Assembly (NCBI RefSeq): GCF_900101865.1 | Contig: NZ_FNAH01000005.1 | Coordinates: 124,001-188,000 of the forward strand | Origin: Paracoccus isoporae | GTDB lineage: Bacteria; Pseudomonadota; Alphaproteobacteria; Rhodobacterales; Rhodobacteraceae | DNA: 64,000 nt | Reading direction: 5' to 3' | Shown here: piece by piece, positions 32,373 through 41,559 of the stretch | How positions within the stretch are numbered: position 1 is the stretch's first letter | How the letters are laid out: every line of letters starts with the position of its first letter | The notes under the pieces: model-generated | What the model saw: the letters and a program-made list of their open reading frames with translations, nothing else | Told to the model about the DNA's origin: nothing | Databases searched by the model: none | Program-made: the position numbers and the translations under genes

Positions 32373-33652
32373 ATCCCCTCGTAAAGCGGGAAGCGATCGC
32401 AGAGCGCCTGCACCTCCTGCGCCACGCGGGCCTCGGTCTCGGCATTGCCGTCCTCGCCATTGGCGGCGAGACCGTCCACCACATCGGTGATCCAGCGGGC
32501 GATCTGGCGGAACTCATCCTCCTTGAAACCGCGCGTCGTGCCGGCGGGCGCACCCAGACGGATGCCCGAGGTGACGAAGGGTTTTTCCGGATCGAACGGC
32601 ACGCCGTTCTTGTTGCAGGTGATGTTGGCGCGGCCAAGTGCGGCCTCGGCGGCCTTGCCGGTGACGCCCTTTGGGCGCAGATCGGCCAGGCACAGATGGT
32701 TGTCGGTGCCGCCCGAGACGATGTCGATGCCGCCTTGCGTCAACTCGTCTGCCATGGCCTGCGCGTTGCGCACGACCTGGGCCGCGTAATCCTTGAAGGA
32801 GGGATCGAGCGCCTCGCGGAAGGCCACAGCCTTGGCGGCGATGACATGCATGAGCGGCCCGCCCTGCAGACCGGGGAAGACGGCGGAATTGATCTTCTTG
32901 GAAATATCCGCGTCATTGGTCAGGATGATGCCGCCGCGCGGGCCGCGCAGGGATTTATGGGTGGTGGTGGTCACCACATGGGCATGCGGCACCGGCGAGG
33001 GATGCGCGCCGCCCGCGACGAGCCCGGCGATATGGGCCATGTCCACCATCAGATAGGCGCCGACCTCATCCGCGATCTCGCGGAACGCCGCCCAGTCCCA
33101 GACCCGGCTATAGGCGGTGCCGCCGGCCAAGATCAGCTTCGGCTTATGCTCGCGCGCCTTGTCGCGGATCTCGCCCATATCCAGTTGGTGATCCTTCTCG
33201 CGCACGCCATAGCTGACGACGTTGAACCATTTCCCCGACATGTTCACGGGCGAGCCATGGGTCAGATGGCCGCCGGAATTCAGGTCCAGCCCCATGAAGG
33301 TGTCGCCCGGCTTCAGCAGGGCGAGAAACACCGCCTGGTTCATCTGGCTGCCGGAATTGGGCTGCACATTGACGAATTCGGCACCGAACAGCTCTTTCGC
33401 GCGGTCGATGGCCAGGTTCTCGACGATATCGACATATTGGCAGCCGCCGTAATAGCGCTTGCCCGGATAGCCTTCGGCATATTTGTTGGTCAGCACCGAT
33501 CCCTGCGCCTCCAGCACGGCGCGGCTGACAATGTTTTCCGAGGCTATCAGCTCGATCTCGTCGCGCTGCCGGCCCAGCTCCTTGTCGATGGCGGCGGCGA
33601 TGTCGGGATCGGCTGCGGAAAGCGTCTCGGTGAAGAACTGGTCGCGATTCAT
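32369..33652 (-). CDS. glyA: serine hydroxymethyltransferase
   Basis: GlyA interconverts serine and glycine while loading one-carbon units on tetrahydrofolate. The 427-residue protein shows [20 protein letters not shown], the PLP lysine in [16 protein letters not shown] (K233) and [22 protein letters not shown] lies seven bases upstream of the ATG at 33652, which rejects a very long upstream frame extension. Translation is coupled to the DUF817 gene downstream. It is divergent from nadK with a 114-base gap. Confidence 0.98.
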   Translation of the reverse strand: MNRDQFFTETLSAADPDIAAAIDKELGRQRDEIELIASENIVSRAVLEAQGSVLTNKYAEGYPGKRYYGGCQYVDIVENLAIDRAKELFGAEFVNVQPNSGSQMNQAVFLALLKPGDTFMGLDLNSGGHLTHGSPVNMSGKWFNVVSYGVREKDHQLDMGEIRDKAREHKPKLILAGGTAYSRVWDWAAFREIADEVGAYLMVDMAHIAGLVAGGAHPSPVPHAHVVTTTTHKSLRGPRGGIILTNDADISKKINSAVFPGLQGGPLMHVIAAKAVAFREALDPSFKDYAAQVVRNAQAMADELTQGGIDIVSGGTDNHLCLADLRPKGVTGKAAEAALGRANITCNKNGVPFDPEKPFVTSGIRLGAPAGTTRGFKEDEFRQIARWITDVVDGLAANGEDGNAETEARVAQEVQALCDRFPLYEGM

Positions 33653-33766
33653 GGGCGGCTCCTTGGCTGGCATTGCCGTGGGGTGTAGCGGCTTTTTCCG
33701 GCCCGGCAAAGACCTTGCGCGAGATTGCCGCTGGACAAGCCCGGCAGGCGGGCCATGATACCCGGC

Positions 33767-34516
33767 ATGAGGATCCATTTCATCGCCAGCGAGACCGACA
33801 CCGCGCAATCCGCGCTTGCCCGGCTGATCGCCCGCCACAGCCAGACCCCCTGGCGCGAGGCCGAGGTGGTGGTCGCACTTGGCGGGGACGGGCTGATGCT
33901 GAACGTGATGCATCAGAATCGCGGCCTGCCGGTTTACGGGATGAATCGCGGCACGATCGGGTTCCTGATGAACGAGTTCTCGGAGGAGGATCTGCCGGCG
34001 CGGATCCGCCAAGCCGAGGCCGCGGTGACCAACCCGCTGTCGATGACCGCGCTCACCGCCGACGGGCGCGAATATACCGCATTGGCCATCAACGAGGTCA
34101 GCCTGCTGCGCGCGGGGCCGCAGGCGGCGAAGCTGCGCATTACCGTCGACGGCAAAGTGCGGATGGAGGAGTTGGTCTGCGATGGCGCGCTGCTCTGCAC
34201 GCCCGCCGGGTCCACAGCCTATAATTACAGCGCCAACGGGCCGATCCTGCCGGTCGGGTCCGATGTGCTGGCGCTGACCGCGATCGCCGCCTTCCGGCCC
34301 CGCCGCTGGCGCGGGGCGATCCTGCGCCAGTCCTCGGTGGTGCGGTTCGATGTGCTGGAGCCGGAGAAACGCCCGGTCATGGCGGATGCCGATTCCCGCG
34401 GGGTGGATTCGGTTCATTCGGTCGAGATCCGGTCCGAGGCGTCGATCCGGCACCGGCTGCTCTTCGATCCCGGTCACGGTCTGGAGGAGCGGCTGACCCG
34501 CGAGCAATTCGTCTGA
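33767..34516 (+). CDS. nadK: NAD kinase
   Basis: NadK phosphorylates NAD to NADP. The 249-residue protein has the family GGDG motif in [15 protein letters not shown] (about 37), the NE motif in [11 protein letters not shown], and [19 protein letters not shown] with the TPxGSTAY box. The start at 33767 removes a 14-codon extension ([14 protein letters not shown]) that has no family match. A strong hairpin follows the stop. Confidence 0.95.
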   Translation: MRIHFIASETDTAQSALARLIARHSQTPWREAEVVVALGGDGLMLNVMHQNRGLPVYGMNRGTIGFLMNEFSEEDLPARIRQAEAAVTNPLSMTALTADGREYTALAINEVSLLRAGPQAAKLRITVDGKVRMEELVCDGALLCTPAGSTAYNYSANGPILPVGSDVLALTAIAAFRPRRWRGAILRQSSVVRFDVLEPEKRPVMADADSRGVDSVHSVEIRSEASIRHRLLFDPGHGLEERLTREQFV

Positions 34517-34527
34517 GGTCGGGAGAA

Positions 34528-34563
34528 GGGGGGGGGCGTTGCCCCCCGGCCTGCGGCCTCCCC
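34528..34563. terminator. GC hairpins between convergent nadK and uspA
   Basis: GGGGGGC (34531-34537) / GCCCCCC (34541-34547) forms a tight hairpin, followed by GGCC-TGC-GGCC. There is no T tract on the plus strand. Placed between two convergent genes, it may end both transcripts; similar G/C-run hairpins are common after genes in Rhodobacteraceae. Confidence 0.5.
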
Positions 34564-34566
34564 CCA

Positions 34567-34586
34567 GGGTATTTCGGTGAAGAAGA
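34567..34586 (-). repeat. post-stop motif, copy 1
   Basis: GGGTATTTCGGTGAAGAAGA lies 18 bases beyond the uspA stop. The same 20 bases recur after the 55184 gene and, with one change, after the 56270 gene, always in the same orientation relative to the gene that ends beside it. Confidence 0.7.
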
Positions 34587-34604
34587 TGCCCGGACGGGCG
34601 CGGA

Positions 34605-35441
34605 TCAGCGCGCCATCAGCACCGGCAATCCGGTCTTGCCCAGCATGTTGCGCGTGGTGCCGCCCAGGATCGCCTCGCGGAAGCGGGAATGGCTGTAGGC
34701 GCCAAGGACGATGAGGTTGGCGCCGATCTCCGTTGCGCGGTGATTAAGGATGTCGCTGGTCTGGGGCAGGGTCCGGGCCAGCACGGCGATGTCGCAGGTG
34801 ACTCCGTGCCGGGTCAGCATCCGGCACAGCGCACCGCCCGGATCGGCGCGTTCCGGCCCGTGCGGCGAGGGGTCGATCACGGTGATCTCGACCTGTTCGG
34901 CAGCCTTGAGCAGCGGCAAGGCGCGGCGCACCGCGGTCAGCGCCTCCTCCGACTGGCTCCAGCCGATCATCACCTTGCGCCCGAAGCCTTCGGGCAGACC
35001 GGCATGGGGCACGATCAGCACCGGAGCCGCGCCCTCGAACAGCGCGGCCTCGGTCACCGCCTCGGCATCGGGTGCCGCGTTCTCGCCGTAAGGGCGGGTC
35101 AGCACCACCAGGTCGGAAAACCGCGCCCGCATGCCGATCAGCGTGGTCAGCCCGCCGACCTGCGCCACCGCGCTGTCCGCCGACCACCGCAGATCCTCAC
35201 GCGCCAGCCGGTCGCGGACCTGGGCCTCCAGCTTCTCGGCGGCCGCCATCGAGGCGTCGATGCTTTCCTGGAACACATAGGCCGAGGCGCCGGCGTAGTA
35301 ATACCCGGTCTGGGAATGGTCGATGCCGAGGCAGAACACGTCGAGATGGGCATCCTCGCGCCGCGCCAGGCCGATGGCGGCGTCAAGCTGGGCCGTCTGC
35401 CCCTCGGTGGACAGGACCGTCAGAATCGTCTTGTAGGCCAT
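34605..35441 (-). CDS. uspA: universal stress protein, two USP domains
   Basis: The 278-residue protein contains two tandem USP domains (about 1-145 and 155-278). The second has the nucleotide-binding type ending [20 protein letters not shown] then [14 protein letters not shown]. The ATG at 35441 is preferred over the one at 35447 because AAAGGA then has a seven-base spacing. It is divergent from ccoN, and a single FNR box lies between them, as in Paracoccus, where a usp gene beside cco is under FnrP control (known from that genus; inferred here). Likely role: survival under low oxygen. Confidence 0.92.
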   Translation of the reverse strand: MAYKTILTVLSTEGQTAQLDAAIGLARREDAHLDVFCLGIDHSQTGYYYAGASAYVFQESIDASMAAAEKLEAQVRDRLAREDLRWSADSAVAQVGGLTTLIGMRARFSDLVVLTRPYGENAAPDAEAVTEAALFEGAAPVLIVPHAGLPEGFGRKVMIGWSQSEEALTAVRRALPLLKAAEQVEITVIDPSPHGPERADPGGALCRMLTRHGVTCDIAVLARTLPQTSDILNHRATEIGANLIVLGAYSHSRFREAILGGTTRNMLGKTGLPVLMAR

Positions 35442-35558
35442 GGGCATATCCTTTCGTCCCCTGTGGTCCAGTCTGCGACCGATCCGGGGCGTCGCGCAAG
35501 CGGTCTCGGCCGCGGGTCGGTGCGTGGCGCAGCACAGCCGGAAACCTGTCGCTGCGAT

Positions 35559-35572
35559 TTGACCCAGATCAA
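35559..35572. promoter_or_regulatory. FNR box between uspA and ccoN
   Basis: TTGACCCAGATCAA is a full match to the FNR/FnrL palindrome TTGAY-N4-RTCAA. Its centre is 117 bases before ccoN and 124 before uspA. A hexamer TAGCAC at 35595-35600 sits exactly where the -10 of a class II FNR promoter (site centred at -41.5) would be for ccoN. On the other strand the matching position reads TGTGCT, a weaker -10. Confidence 0.85.
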
Positions 35573-35682
35573 GGTGCGCGCCGCCGCCGGCCGGTAGCAC
35601 TGGTTCCTGCGAACATGACCGGGGCGCGCGCAGGCCGGGCGCGCCGGTTGCCTTTCGTGAGCCGGAAAGGGGACAGGAACAG

Positions 35683-37287
35683 ATGTCGGATTACGTCAAG
35701 CTCATCCTGCTGGGGCTGGTGACGCTTCTGGCCGCGATCGCGGCGAATTACGGGCGCGATGCGGCCTATACGGTGAACATGGCCATCGTGATGCTGTGCG
35801 GCGCCGGGCTGTTCATCTTCTATCTGCGCCGCACCGGCGAGCCGCGGCCCGCAATTGACGAAACCGCCTATCAGGACGGGGTGATTCGCGCCGGTGTGAT
35901 CGCCACCGTGTTCTGGGGGATCGTGGGCTTCCTGGTCGGCGTCACCATCGCCGCGCAACTGGCCTGGCCCGCGCTGAATTTCTCGGATGCCGCGCAGGGC
36001 TATCTGAATTTCGGCAAGCTGCGGCCCTTGCACACCTCGGCCGTCATCTTCGCCTTCGGCGGCAACGCGCTGATCGCGACCTCGTTCTACGTGGTGCAGC
36101 GGACCTGCGCGGCGCGTCTCTGGGGCGGGAACGCGGCCTGGTTCGTGTTCTGGGGCTATCAGCTTTTCATCGTGCTGGCCGCGACGGGCTATATCCTCGG
36201 CGCCACCCAGTCCAAGGAATATGCAGAGCCGGAATGGTATGTGGACTGGTGGCTGACCCTGGTCTGGGTGGTCTATCTGGTCGTGTATCTGGGCACGATC
36301 CTGCGCCGCCGCGAGCCGCATATCTACGTCGCGAACTGGTTCTACCTGTCCTTCATCGTGACCATCGCGCTGCTGCATGTCATCAACAACCTGTCCGTCC
36401 CGGTCAGCCTGTTCGGGGCGAAATCGGTGCAGGTCTTCGCCGGGGTGCAGGATGCGATGACGCAGTGGTGGTATGGCCACAACGCCGTGGGCTTCTTCCT
36501 GACCGCCGGCTTCCTTGGGATGATGTATTACTTCATCCCGAAACAGGCCGAGCGCCCGGTCTATTCCTACAAGCTGTCGATCATCCATTTCTGGGCGCTG
36601 ATCTTCCTCTATATCTGGGCCGGTCCGCATCACCTGCATTACACCGCGCTGCCCGACTGGGCCTCGACGCTCGGCATGGTGTTCTCGATCATGCTGTGGA
36701 TGCCGAGCTGGGGCGGGATGATCAACGGGCTGATGACGCTGTCAGGGGCCTGGGACAAGCTGCGCACCGATCCGGTGCTGCGGATGATGGTGGTCGCCGT
36801 TGGCTTCTACGGCATGGCCACCTTCGAAGGGCCGATGATGTCGATCAAGGCGGTCAATTCGCTGAGCCATTACACCGACTGGACGATCGGCCATGTCCAT
36901 TCCGGCGCGCTTGGCTGGAACGGGATGATCACCTTCGGCGCGCTGTATTACCTGGTGCCGCGGCTCTGGGGCCGGGCCGGGCTGTATTCCGCGCAGCTTG
37001 TGAGCTGGCATTTCTGGCTCGCGACGATCGGACTGGTTCTCTACGCCTCGTCGATGTGGGTCTCGGGGATCATGGAAGGGCTGATGTGGCGCGAGGTCGA
37101 TGACCAGGGCTTCCTGGTGAACGCCTTCGCGGACACGGTGCAGGCCAAATACGCGATGAACGTGGTCCGCTTCCTGGGCGGGGCGGCCTATCTGGCCGGA
37201 GGGGTCATCATGGCCTGGAACCTCTGGGCCACGGTCACGCGGCAGGACCGCGCCCGGCCCGCCGCCGTCACCGTGCCGGCCGAGTGA
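35683..37287 (+). CDS. ccoN: cbb3-type cytochrome c oxidase subunit I
   Basis: CcoN is the catalytic subunit of the high-affinity cbb3 oxidase, carrying haem b and the haem b3-CuB centre in the inner membrane. It has 534 residues and about 12 to 14 membrane segments. Conserved haem/CuB histidines are visible in [53 protein letters not shown] and [25 protein letters not shown] stands upstream. It is the first gene of ccoNOQP. Confidence 0.98.
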   Translation: MSDYVKLILLGLVTLLAAIAANYGRDAAYTVNMAIVMLCGAGLFIFYLRRTGEPRPAIDETAYQDGVIRAGVIATVFWGIVGFLVGVTIAAQLAWPALNFSDAAQGYLNFGKLRPLHTSAVIFAFGGNALIATSFYVVQRTCAARLWGGNAAWFVFWGYQLFIVLAATGYILGATQSKEYAEPEWYVDWWLTLVWVVYLVVYLGTILRRREPHIYVANWFYLSFIVTIALLHVINNLSVPVSLFGAKSVQVFAGVQDAMTQWWYGHNAVGFFLTAGFLGMMYYFIPKQAERPVYSYKLSIIHFWALIFLYIWAGPHHLHYTALPDWASTLGMVFSIMLWMPSWGGMINGLMTLSGAWDKLRTDPVLRMMVVAVGFYGMATFEGPMMSIKAVNSLSHYTDWTIGHVHSGALGWNGMITFGALYYLVPRLWGRAGLYSAQLVSWHFWLATIGLVLYASSMWVSGIMEGLMWREVDDQGFLVNAFADTVQAKYAMNVVRFLGGAAYLAGGVIMAWNLWATVTRQDRARPAAVTVPAE

Positions 37288-37300
37288 GGGGGGACGCGCC

Positions 37301-38026
37301 ATGAGAATTCTCGAACGACACAAGATCCTGGAGCGCAACGCGACGCTGCTGCTGGTGTTTTCCTTCCTGGTGGTCACGGTGGGCGGCATCGTGGAGATCG
37401 CGCCGCTCTTCTATATCGACAACACCATCGAGGAGGTGGACGGGATGCGGCCCTATTCGCCGCTGGAGCTGACCGGGCGCGACATCTATATCCGTGAGGG
37501 CTGCTATGTCTGCCACAGCCAGATGATCCGCCCGATGCGCGACGAGGTGGAGCGGTACGGCCATTACAGCCTGGCGGCGGAATCGATGTATGATCACCCG
37601 TTCCAGTGGGGCTCGAAACGCACCGGGCCGGATCTGGCACGGGTCGGCGGGCGCTATTCCGACGAATGGCATCTGGACCATCTGCGCGATCCGCGATCCG
37701 TGGTGCCGGAATCGATCATGCCGTCCTATGGCTTCCTCGAGGACCGGATGCTGACCGGCGAGGATATCGTGCAACGCATCCGCACCGAGTCGATGGTCGG
37801 CGTCCCCTATAGCGACGAGATGATCCAGCTCGCGCGGGCCGATTTCATGGCCCAGGCCGATCCCTATGGCGACCGCGAGGGGCTGGAGGCGCGCTATCCC
37901 AAGATGCAGCAGCGCAATTTCGACGGCAATCCCGGCATCTCCGAGATGGATGCGCTGATCGCCTATCTGCAGATGCTCGGCACGCTGGTCGATTTCTCGA
38001 CCTTTGAACCCGATCCGACCCGTTAA
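37301..38026 (+). CDS. ccoO: cbb3-type cytochrome c oxidase subunit II (mono-haem)
   Basis: CcoO is a membrane-anchored c-type cytochrome that passes electrons to CcoN. The 241-residue protein has one N-terminal membrane anchor (about 13-33) and one haem site, [14 protein letters not shown] (C68-H72). A distal Met ligand candidate lies in [11 protein letters not shown]. It is 13 bases after ccoN. Confidence 0.97.
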   Translation: MRILERHKILERNATLLLVFSFLVVTVGGIVEIAPLFYIDNTIEEVDGMRPYSPLELTGRDIYIREGCYVCHSQMIRPMRDEVERYGHYSLAAESMYDHPFQWGSKRTGPDLARVGGRYSDEWHLDHLRDPRSVVPESIMPSYGFLEDRMLTGEDIVQRIRTESMVGVPYSDEMIQLARADFMAQADPYGDREGLEARYPKMQQRNFDGNPGISEMDALIAYLQMLGTLVDFSTFEPDPTR

Positions 38027-38036
38027 GGAGCGCGCG

Positions 38037-38231
38037 ATGGATACCTACGGTCTGATGCGCCAATTCGCCGATAGCTGGGCCCTGCTGGGGCTGTGCCTCA
38101 TCTTCCTGGGGGTTCTGGTCTGGGTCTGGCGGCCCGGCGCGCGCAAGGCGCATGACGCCGCCGCCGCCAGCATCTTCCGCAACGAGACCCGCCCCGCCGG
38201 GGCAGGCCGCGACGTTCGGGAGCGCGGATGA
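38037..38231 (+). CDS. ccoQ: cbb3-type cytochrome c oxidase subunit IV
   Basis: The 64-residue protein has one membrane helix ([19 protein letters not shown]) and then a basic tail with [10 protein letters not shown]. CcoQ stabilises the assembled oxidase. AAGGAG precedes the ATG at 38037; the frame opens 33 bases earlier inside ccoO without reason to start there. Its stop overlaps the ccoP start (ATGA). Confidence 0.93.
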   Translation: MDTYGLMRQFADSWALLGLCLIFLGVLVWVWRPGARKAHDAAAASIFRNETRPAGAGRDVRERG

Positions 38232-39265
38232 TGGCCGGAGACGACGAAACCGACAGCAAGCAGAACCCCGAGAACCGCATCGGGCTGGAGCGCAGCGCCG
38301 CCGACGCCGAGCACAAGGCCGAGATCCTGGCCCACCCGACCGGAGAGGCAGAGGGCAAGAACCTGCATAAGCCCCGCCGCGCCGGGCCGCGCACCGGCAA
38401 GCAGAAGGCCGGCGGGATGATCGCAGAGGTCTCCTCGACCGGGCACAGCTGGGACGGGATCGAGGAATACGACAACCCCTTGCCCCGCTGGTGGCTGTGG
38501 ACCTTCTATGCCACCATCATCTGGTCGGTGCTCTACACGCTGTTCTACCCGGCCTGGCCGCTGATCAACGGGGCGACGCAGGGTCTGCTGGGCACGGATT
38601 ACCGCAAGGAGGTCGCGGCCGAGATCCAGCGGTTCGATGCGGCGAATGGGGCGGTTCAGACCCGGCTTGCCGCGGTCGGGCTGGAGGAGATCGGCGCGGA
38701 TGCGGAACTGTCCAGCTATGCGATGAATGCGGGCCGCGCGGTGTTCGCGACCTGGTGCGCGCAATGCCACGGATCGGGGGCGGCCGGCGCGCGGGGCTAT
38801 CCGAACCTGCTGGACAATGACTGGCTCTGGGGCGGCTCGCTGGCGGAGATCCACACCACCGTCACCCACGGCATCCGCACCACCGACGATCCCGACGCGC
38901 GCTATTCGGAAATGCCGCGCTTCGGGGCGGACGGGTTGCTGGAGGCGGCGCAGATCGACGACGTGACCCAGCATGTGCTGGCGCTGTCGGGTCAGGACCA
39001 TGATGCCGCCTCGGCTGAACGCGGCGCGGGGGTTTTCGCCGAGAACTGCACCGCCTGCCACGGCGCGGATGGCGGCGGCGACCGGATGCAGGGCGCGCCG
39101 GATCTGACCGATGCGATCTGGCTCTATGGCGGGTCAGAGGCAGCGATCCGGCAATCCGTCTCGCAGTCGCGCTTCGGGGTGATGCCCGGCTGGTCGCCGC
39201 GCCTGTCCGAGGACGAGATCCGCGCCGTGTCCTACTATGTCCACAGCCTCGGCGGCGGTGAATGA
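38228..39265 (+). CDS. ccoP: cbb3-type cytochrome c oxidase subunit III (di-haem)
   Basis: CcoP carries two c haems and accepts electrons from soluble cytochrome. Of 345 residues, the membrane anchor follows [20 protein letters not shown] at about 84-103. The haem sites are [10 protein letters not shown] (about 178) and [10 protein letters not shown] (about 276). About 60 hydrophilic, charged residues precede the part that normally begins CcoP ([11 protein letters not shown]). A later ATG at 38417 would give the usual length, but the ATG at 38228 overlaps the ccoQ stop, so the long form is listed. Confidence 0.93.
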   Translation: MMAGDDETDSKQNPENRIGLERSAADAEHKAEILAHPTGEAEGKNLHKPRRAGPRTGKQKAGGMIAEVSSTGHSWDGIEEYDNPLPRWWLWTFYATIIWSVLYTLFYPAWPLINGATQGLLGTDYRKEVAAEIQRFDAANGAVQTRLAAVGLEEIGADAELSSYAMNAGRAVFATWCAQCHGSGAAGARGYPNLLDNDWLWGGSLAEIHTTVTHGIRTTDDPDARYSEMPRFGADGLLEAAQIDDVTQHVLALSGQDHDAASAERGAGVFAENCTACHGADGGGDRMQGAPDLTDAIWLYGGSEAAIRQSVSQSRFGVMPGWSPRLSEDEIRAVSYYVHSLGGGE

Positions 39266-39533
39266 GCCATGTGAATTCCGGCGGCTGCGGTCGCCGGGAT
39301 GGTGCCGGTCCCTCGTCCTGTTCGCGCGTTTCAAGAGGGGCCGGCATCCCGAAAAGGCAGTGATGCCCGCCACGCCAAGGGGTCAGCAACCGCGGCGAGG
39401 CGGGCATCCTCTGTGCGGCATGCGCCTGATCGGGACGCGGACGGGGCCGGGCGATTGCCGCCCGGTTTGATGCAGGTCAAGTCGCCCGCGCCGGATCGGC
39501 GCTATGCCAGAGACGCGCAACAGGAATCACGTC
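39266..39533 (+). other. intergenic region before ccoG
   Basis: This 268-base gap separates ccoNOQP from ccoGHIS and holds an FNR-dependent promoter in its last 70 bases. I see no supported gene in the rest and no strong terminator after ccoP, so read-through from ccoP is possible. Confidence 0.5.
39467..39480 (+). promoter_or_regulatory. FNR box of the ccoGHIS operon
   Basis: TTGATGCAGGTCAA matches the FNR palindrome. TATGCC at 39503-39508 falls at the exact -10 position for a site centred at -41.5, which predicts transcription from about 39515. Confidence 0.85.
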
Positions 39534-40991
39534 ATGTCGAACCCGGAGTCCCATCCGCCGCAGCTCTATGCCGCCCGCGAGCCGATCTTTCCGCGCGCCG
39601 CCCATGGCCGGTTCCGCCGGCTGAAATGGATCATCATGGGGATCGCGCTTGCGGTCTATTACGTCACGCCCTGGATCCGCTGGGATCGCGGCGCGGCCAT
39701 GCCAGACCAGGCGGTTCTGGTCGATCTGGCAAATCGGCGCTTCTTCTTCTTCTGGATCGAGATCTGGCCGCATGAATTCTATTTCGTGGCCGGGTTGCTG
39801 GTCATGGCCGGGCTGGGGCTGTTCCTGTTCACCTCGGCGCTCGGCCGGGTCTGGTGCGGCTATGCCTGCCCGCAAACCGTGTGGACCGACCTTTTCACCC
39901 ATGTCGAACGCTGGATCGAGGGCGACCGGAACGCGCAGATCCGGCTTTACCGGTCGGCATGGGACGCGCGCAAGATCCGGCTCCGGCTCACGAAATGGGC
40001 GCTGTGGCTCGTGATCGGACTGGCGACGGGCGGAGCCTGGGTATTCTACTACACCGATGCGCCGACGCTGATGGGCAATCTCTTGCGCGGCGAGGCGCAT
40101 CCGGTGGCCTATTCGACCATCATCATCATGACGCTGACCACCTTCGTCTTCGGCGGGTTCATGCGCGAACAGATCTGCATCTATGCCTGTCCCTGGCCGC
40201 GCATCCAGGGCGCGATGATGGATGAGGACACGCTGACCGTCGCTTACCGCGAATGGCGCGGCGAAGCGCGCGGCAAGATCCGCCGCGGCGAGCCGACCAA
40301 ATCCGATCAGCCGCCCGGTGCGAAGGGTGACTGCATCGACTGTTTCGCCTGCGTGAATGTCTGCCCGATGGGCATCGATATCCGCGACGGCCAGCAACTC
40401 GAATGCATCACCTGCGCGCTGTGCATCGATGCCTGCGACGAGATCATGGACCGGATCGGCAAGCCGCGCGGGCTGATCGACTACATGGCGCTCAAGGACG
40501 AGACCGCCGAGCGCACCGGGCAGGAGGGCGATAGCCTGATCCGCCATGTGCTGCGCCCGCGCACGCTGCTTTACTTCACGCTGTGGTCAGGGATCGGCGT
40601 GGTTCTGCTGCTGGCGCTGCTGATGCGCGCGCCCTTCGATCTGAACGTCACGCCGGAGCGCAATCCGCTGTTCGTCACGCTGTCGGACGGTGCGATCCGC
40701 AACATCTACGCGCTGCGCCTGCGCAACAAGCAGGGTGAAGAGATGGCATACACCGTCGCCGTGACCGACGACCGGGGGGGCGCGATCCCCGGCCTGACGC
40801 TGGGCATCGAAGGCGCGGCAGGCGGGCGCATCGCCGTGCCGCCCGATGCCACGGCCAGCCTGCGCATCTATCTGACCGCCGGGCCGGGAACGCCGCTGAG
40901 CCGGGCGGACAGTTCGGATCTGCGGCTGGTGGTGCGCGATGCGGGTGGCGCGCAAGCCACGGTCGGCACGGTGTTTCACGGAAAGGACTGA
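39534..40991 (+). CDS. ccoG: cytochrome oxidase accessory protein, polyferredoxin type
   Basis: CcoG is a membrane [4Fe-4S] protein thought to reduce copper for CcoN assembly. The start at 39534 is chosen over the ATG at 39504 because AGGAA precedes it and because the predicted transcription start lies after 39504. The 485-residue protein has several membrane segments. It has the motif CGYACPQTVWTDLFTHVERW (NapH-like), two ferredoxin clusters CIDCFACVNVCP and CITCALCIDACDE, and a C-terminal periplasmic Ig-like domain (FDLNVTPERNPLFVTLSDG). Confidence 0.95.
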   Translation: MSNPESHPPQLYAAREPIFPRAAHGRFRRLKWIIMGIALAVYYVTPWIRWDRGAAMPDQAVLVDLANRRFFFFWIEIWPHEFYFVAGLLVMAGLGLFLFTSALGRVWCGYACPQTVWTDLFTHVERWIEGDRNAQIRLYRSAWDARKIRLRLTKWALWLVIGLATGGAWVFYYTDAPTLMGNLLRGEAHPVAYSTIIIMTLTTFVFGGFMREQICIYACPWPRIQGAMMDEDTLTVAYREWRGEARGKIRRGEPTKSDQPPGAKGDCIDCFACVNVCPMGIDIRDGQQLECITCALCIDACDEIMDRIGKPRGLIDYMALKDETAERTGQEGDSLIRHVLRPRTLLYFTLWSGIGVVLLLALLMRAPFDLNVTPERNPLFVTLSDGAIRNIYALRLRNKQGEEMAYTVAVTDDRGGAIPGLTLGIEGAAGGRIAVPPDATASLRIYLTAGPGTPLSRADSSDLRLVVRDAGGAQATVGTVFHGKD

Positions 40992-40994
40992 GCG

Positions 40995-41558
40995 ATGAAA
41001 CTGGTCTCGCAGATCCCGCCGGGTGTCGCCAGCCTGATCCTCGTGGTGCTGGTGGCGCTGCTGTTTCTGGCGCCGTTCCTGCTGTTCCTGCGCCGCCGGG
41101 CGCTCGGTGCGACCGCCATGCTCGGCCTCGTTCTGTCGCTGTTCGGGGTGGTGATCGCGGCCAACCTGACCATGGCCGTCACCGCGCTGCGCAGCTTTCC
41201 GGGGCTGGAGGTGGCCAATTCCTATGTCGCCTCGCAGCAATTCGACCGCGCGCGTGCGGCGCAGCAGGCGCTCGGCTGGCAGGTCGCGCCGGTCTATGAC
41301 GGCCAGGCCCTGACGCTGGCGATCCGCGATGCGCAGGGCCTGCCGGCCGCGCTCAGCGATCTCAGCGTGACCATCGGCCGCCCGACACAGAGCCGAGACG
41401 ACAGATCGCTCGAGATGCGGGGCGCGGGCGGGGTCTGGCGCGCAGAGGTGGACCTGCCGCCGGGTGCCTGGGTGCTGCATGTCGCGGCGAGGGCCCCGGA
41501 CGGCACGGACTTCCGGCAGCGCCTGTCGGGGTTTCCCGGCAGCATGGTGGCGCGCTGA
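40995..41558 (+). CDS. ccoH: FixH/CcoH-family assembly protein
   Basis: CcoH is a small membrane protein needed to assemble and stabilise the cbb3 oxidase. The 187-residue protein shows the FixH-type periplasmic domain (VANSYVASQQFDRARAAQQA, then LPPGAWVLHVAA). The N-terminus appears to have two hydrophobic segments (about 11-32 and 40-62), where the family usually has one. It lies three bases after ccoG and directly before ccoI. Confidence 0.9.
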   Translation: MKLVSQIPPGVASLILVVLVALLFLAPFLLFLRRRALGATAMLGLVLSLFGVVIAANLTMAVTALRSFPGLEVANSYVASQQFDRARAAQQALGWQVAPVYDGQALTLAIRDAQGLPAALSDLSVTIGRPTQSRDDRSLEMRGAGGVWRAEVDLPPGAWVLHVAARAPDGTDFRQRLSGFPGSMVAR

Positions 41559-41559
41559 C

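Noticed and set aside
39504..39533. ATG at 39504 as the ccoG start
   Set aside because: It overlaps the predicted -10 element and has no ribosome-binding site; 39534 fits both.
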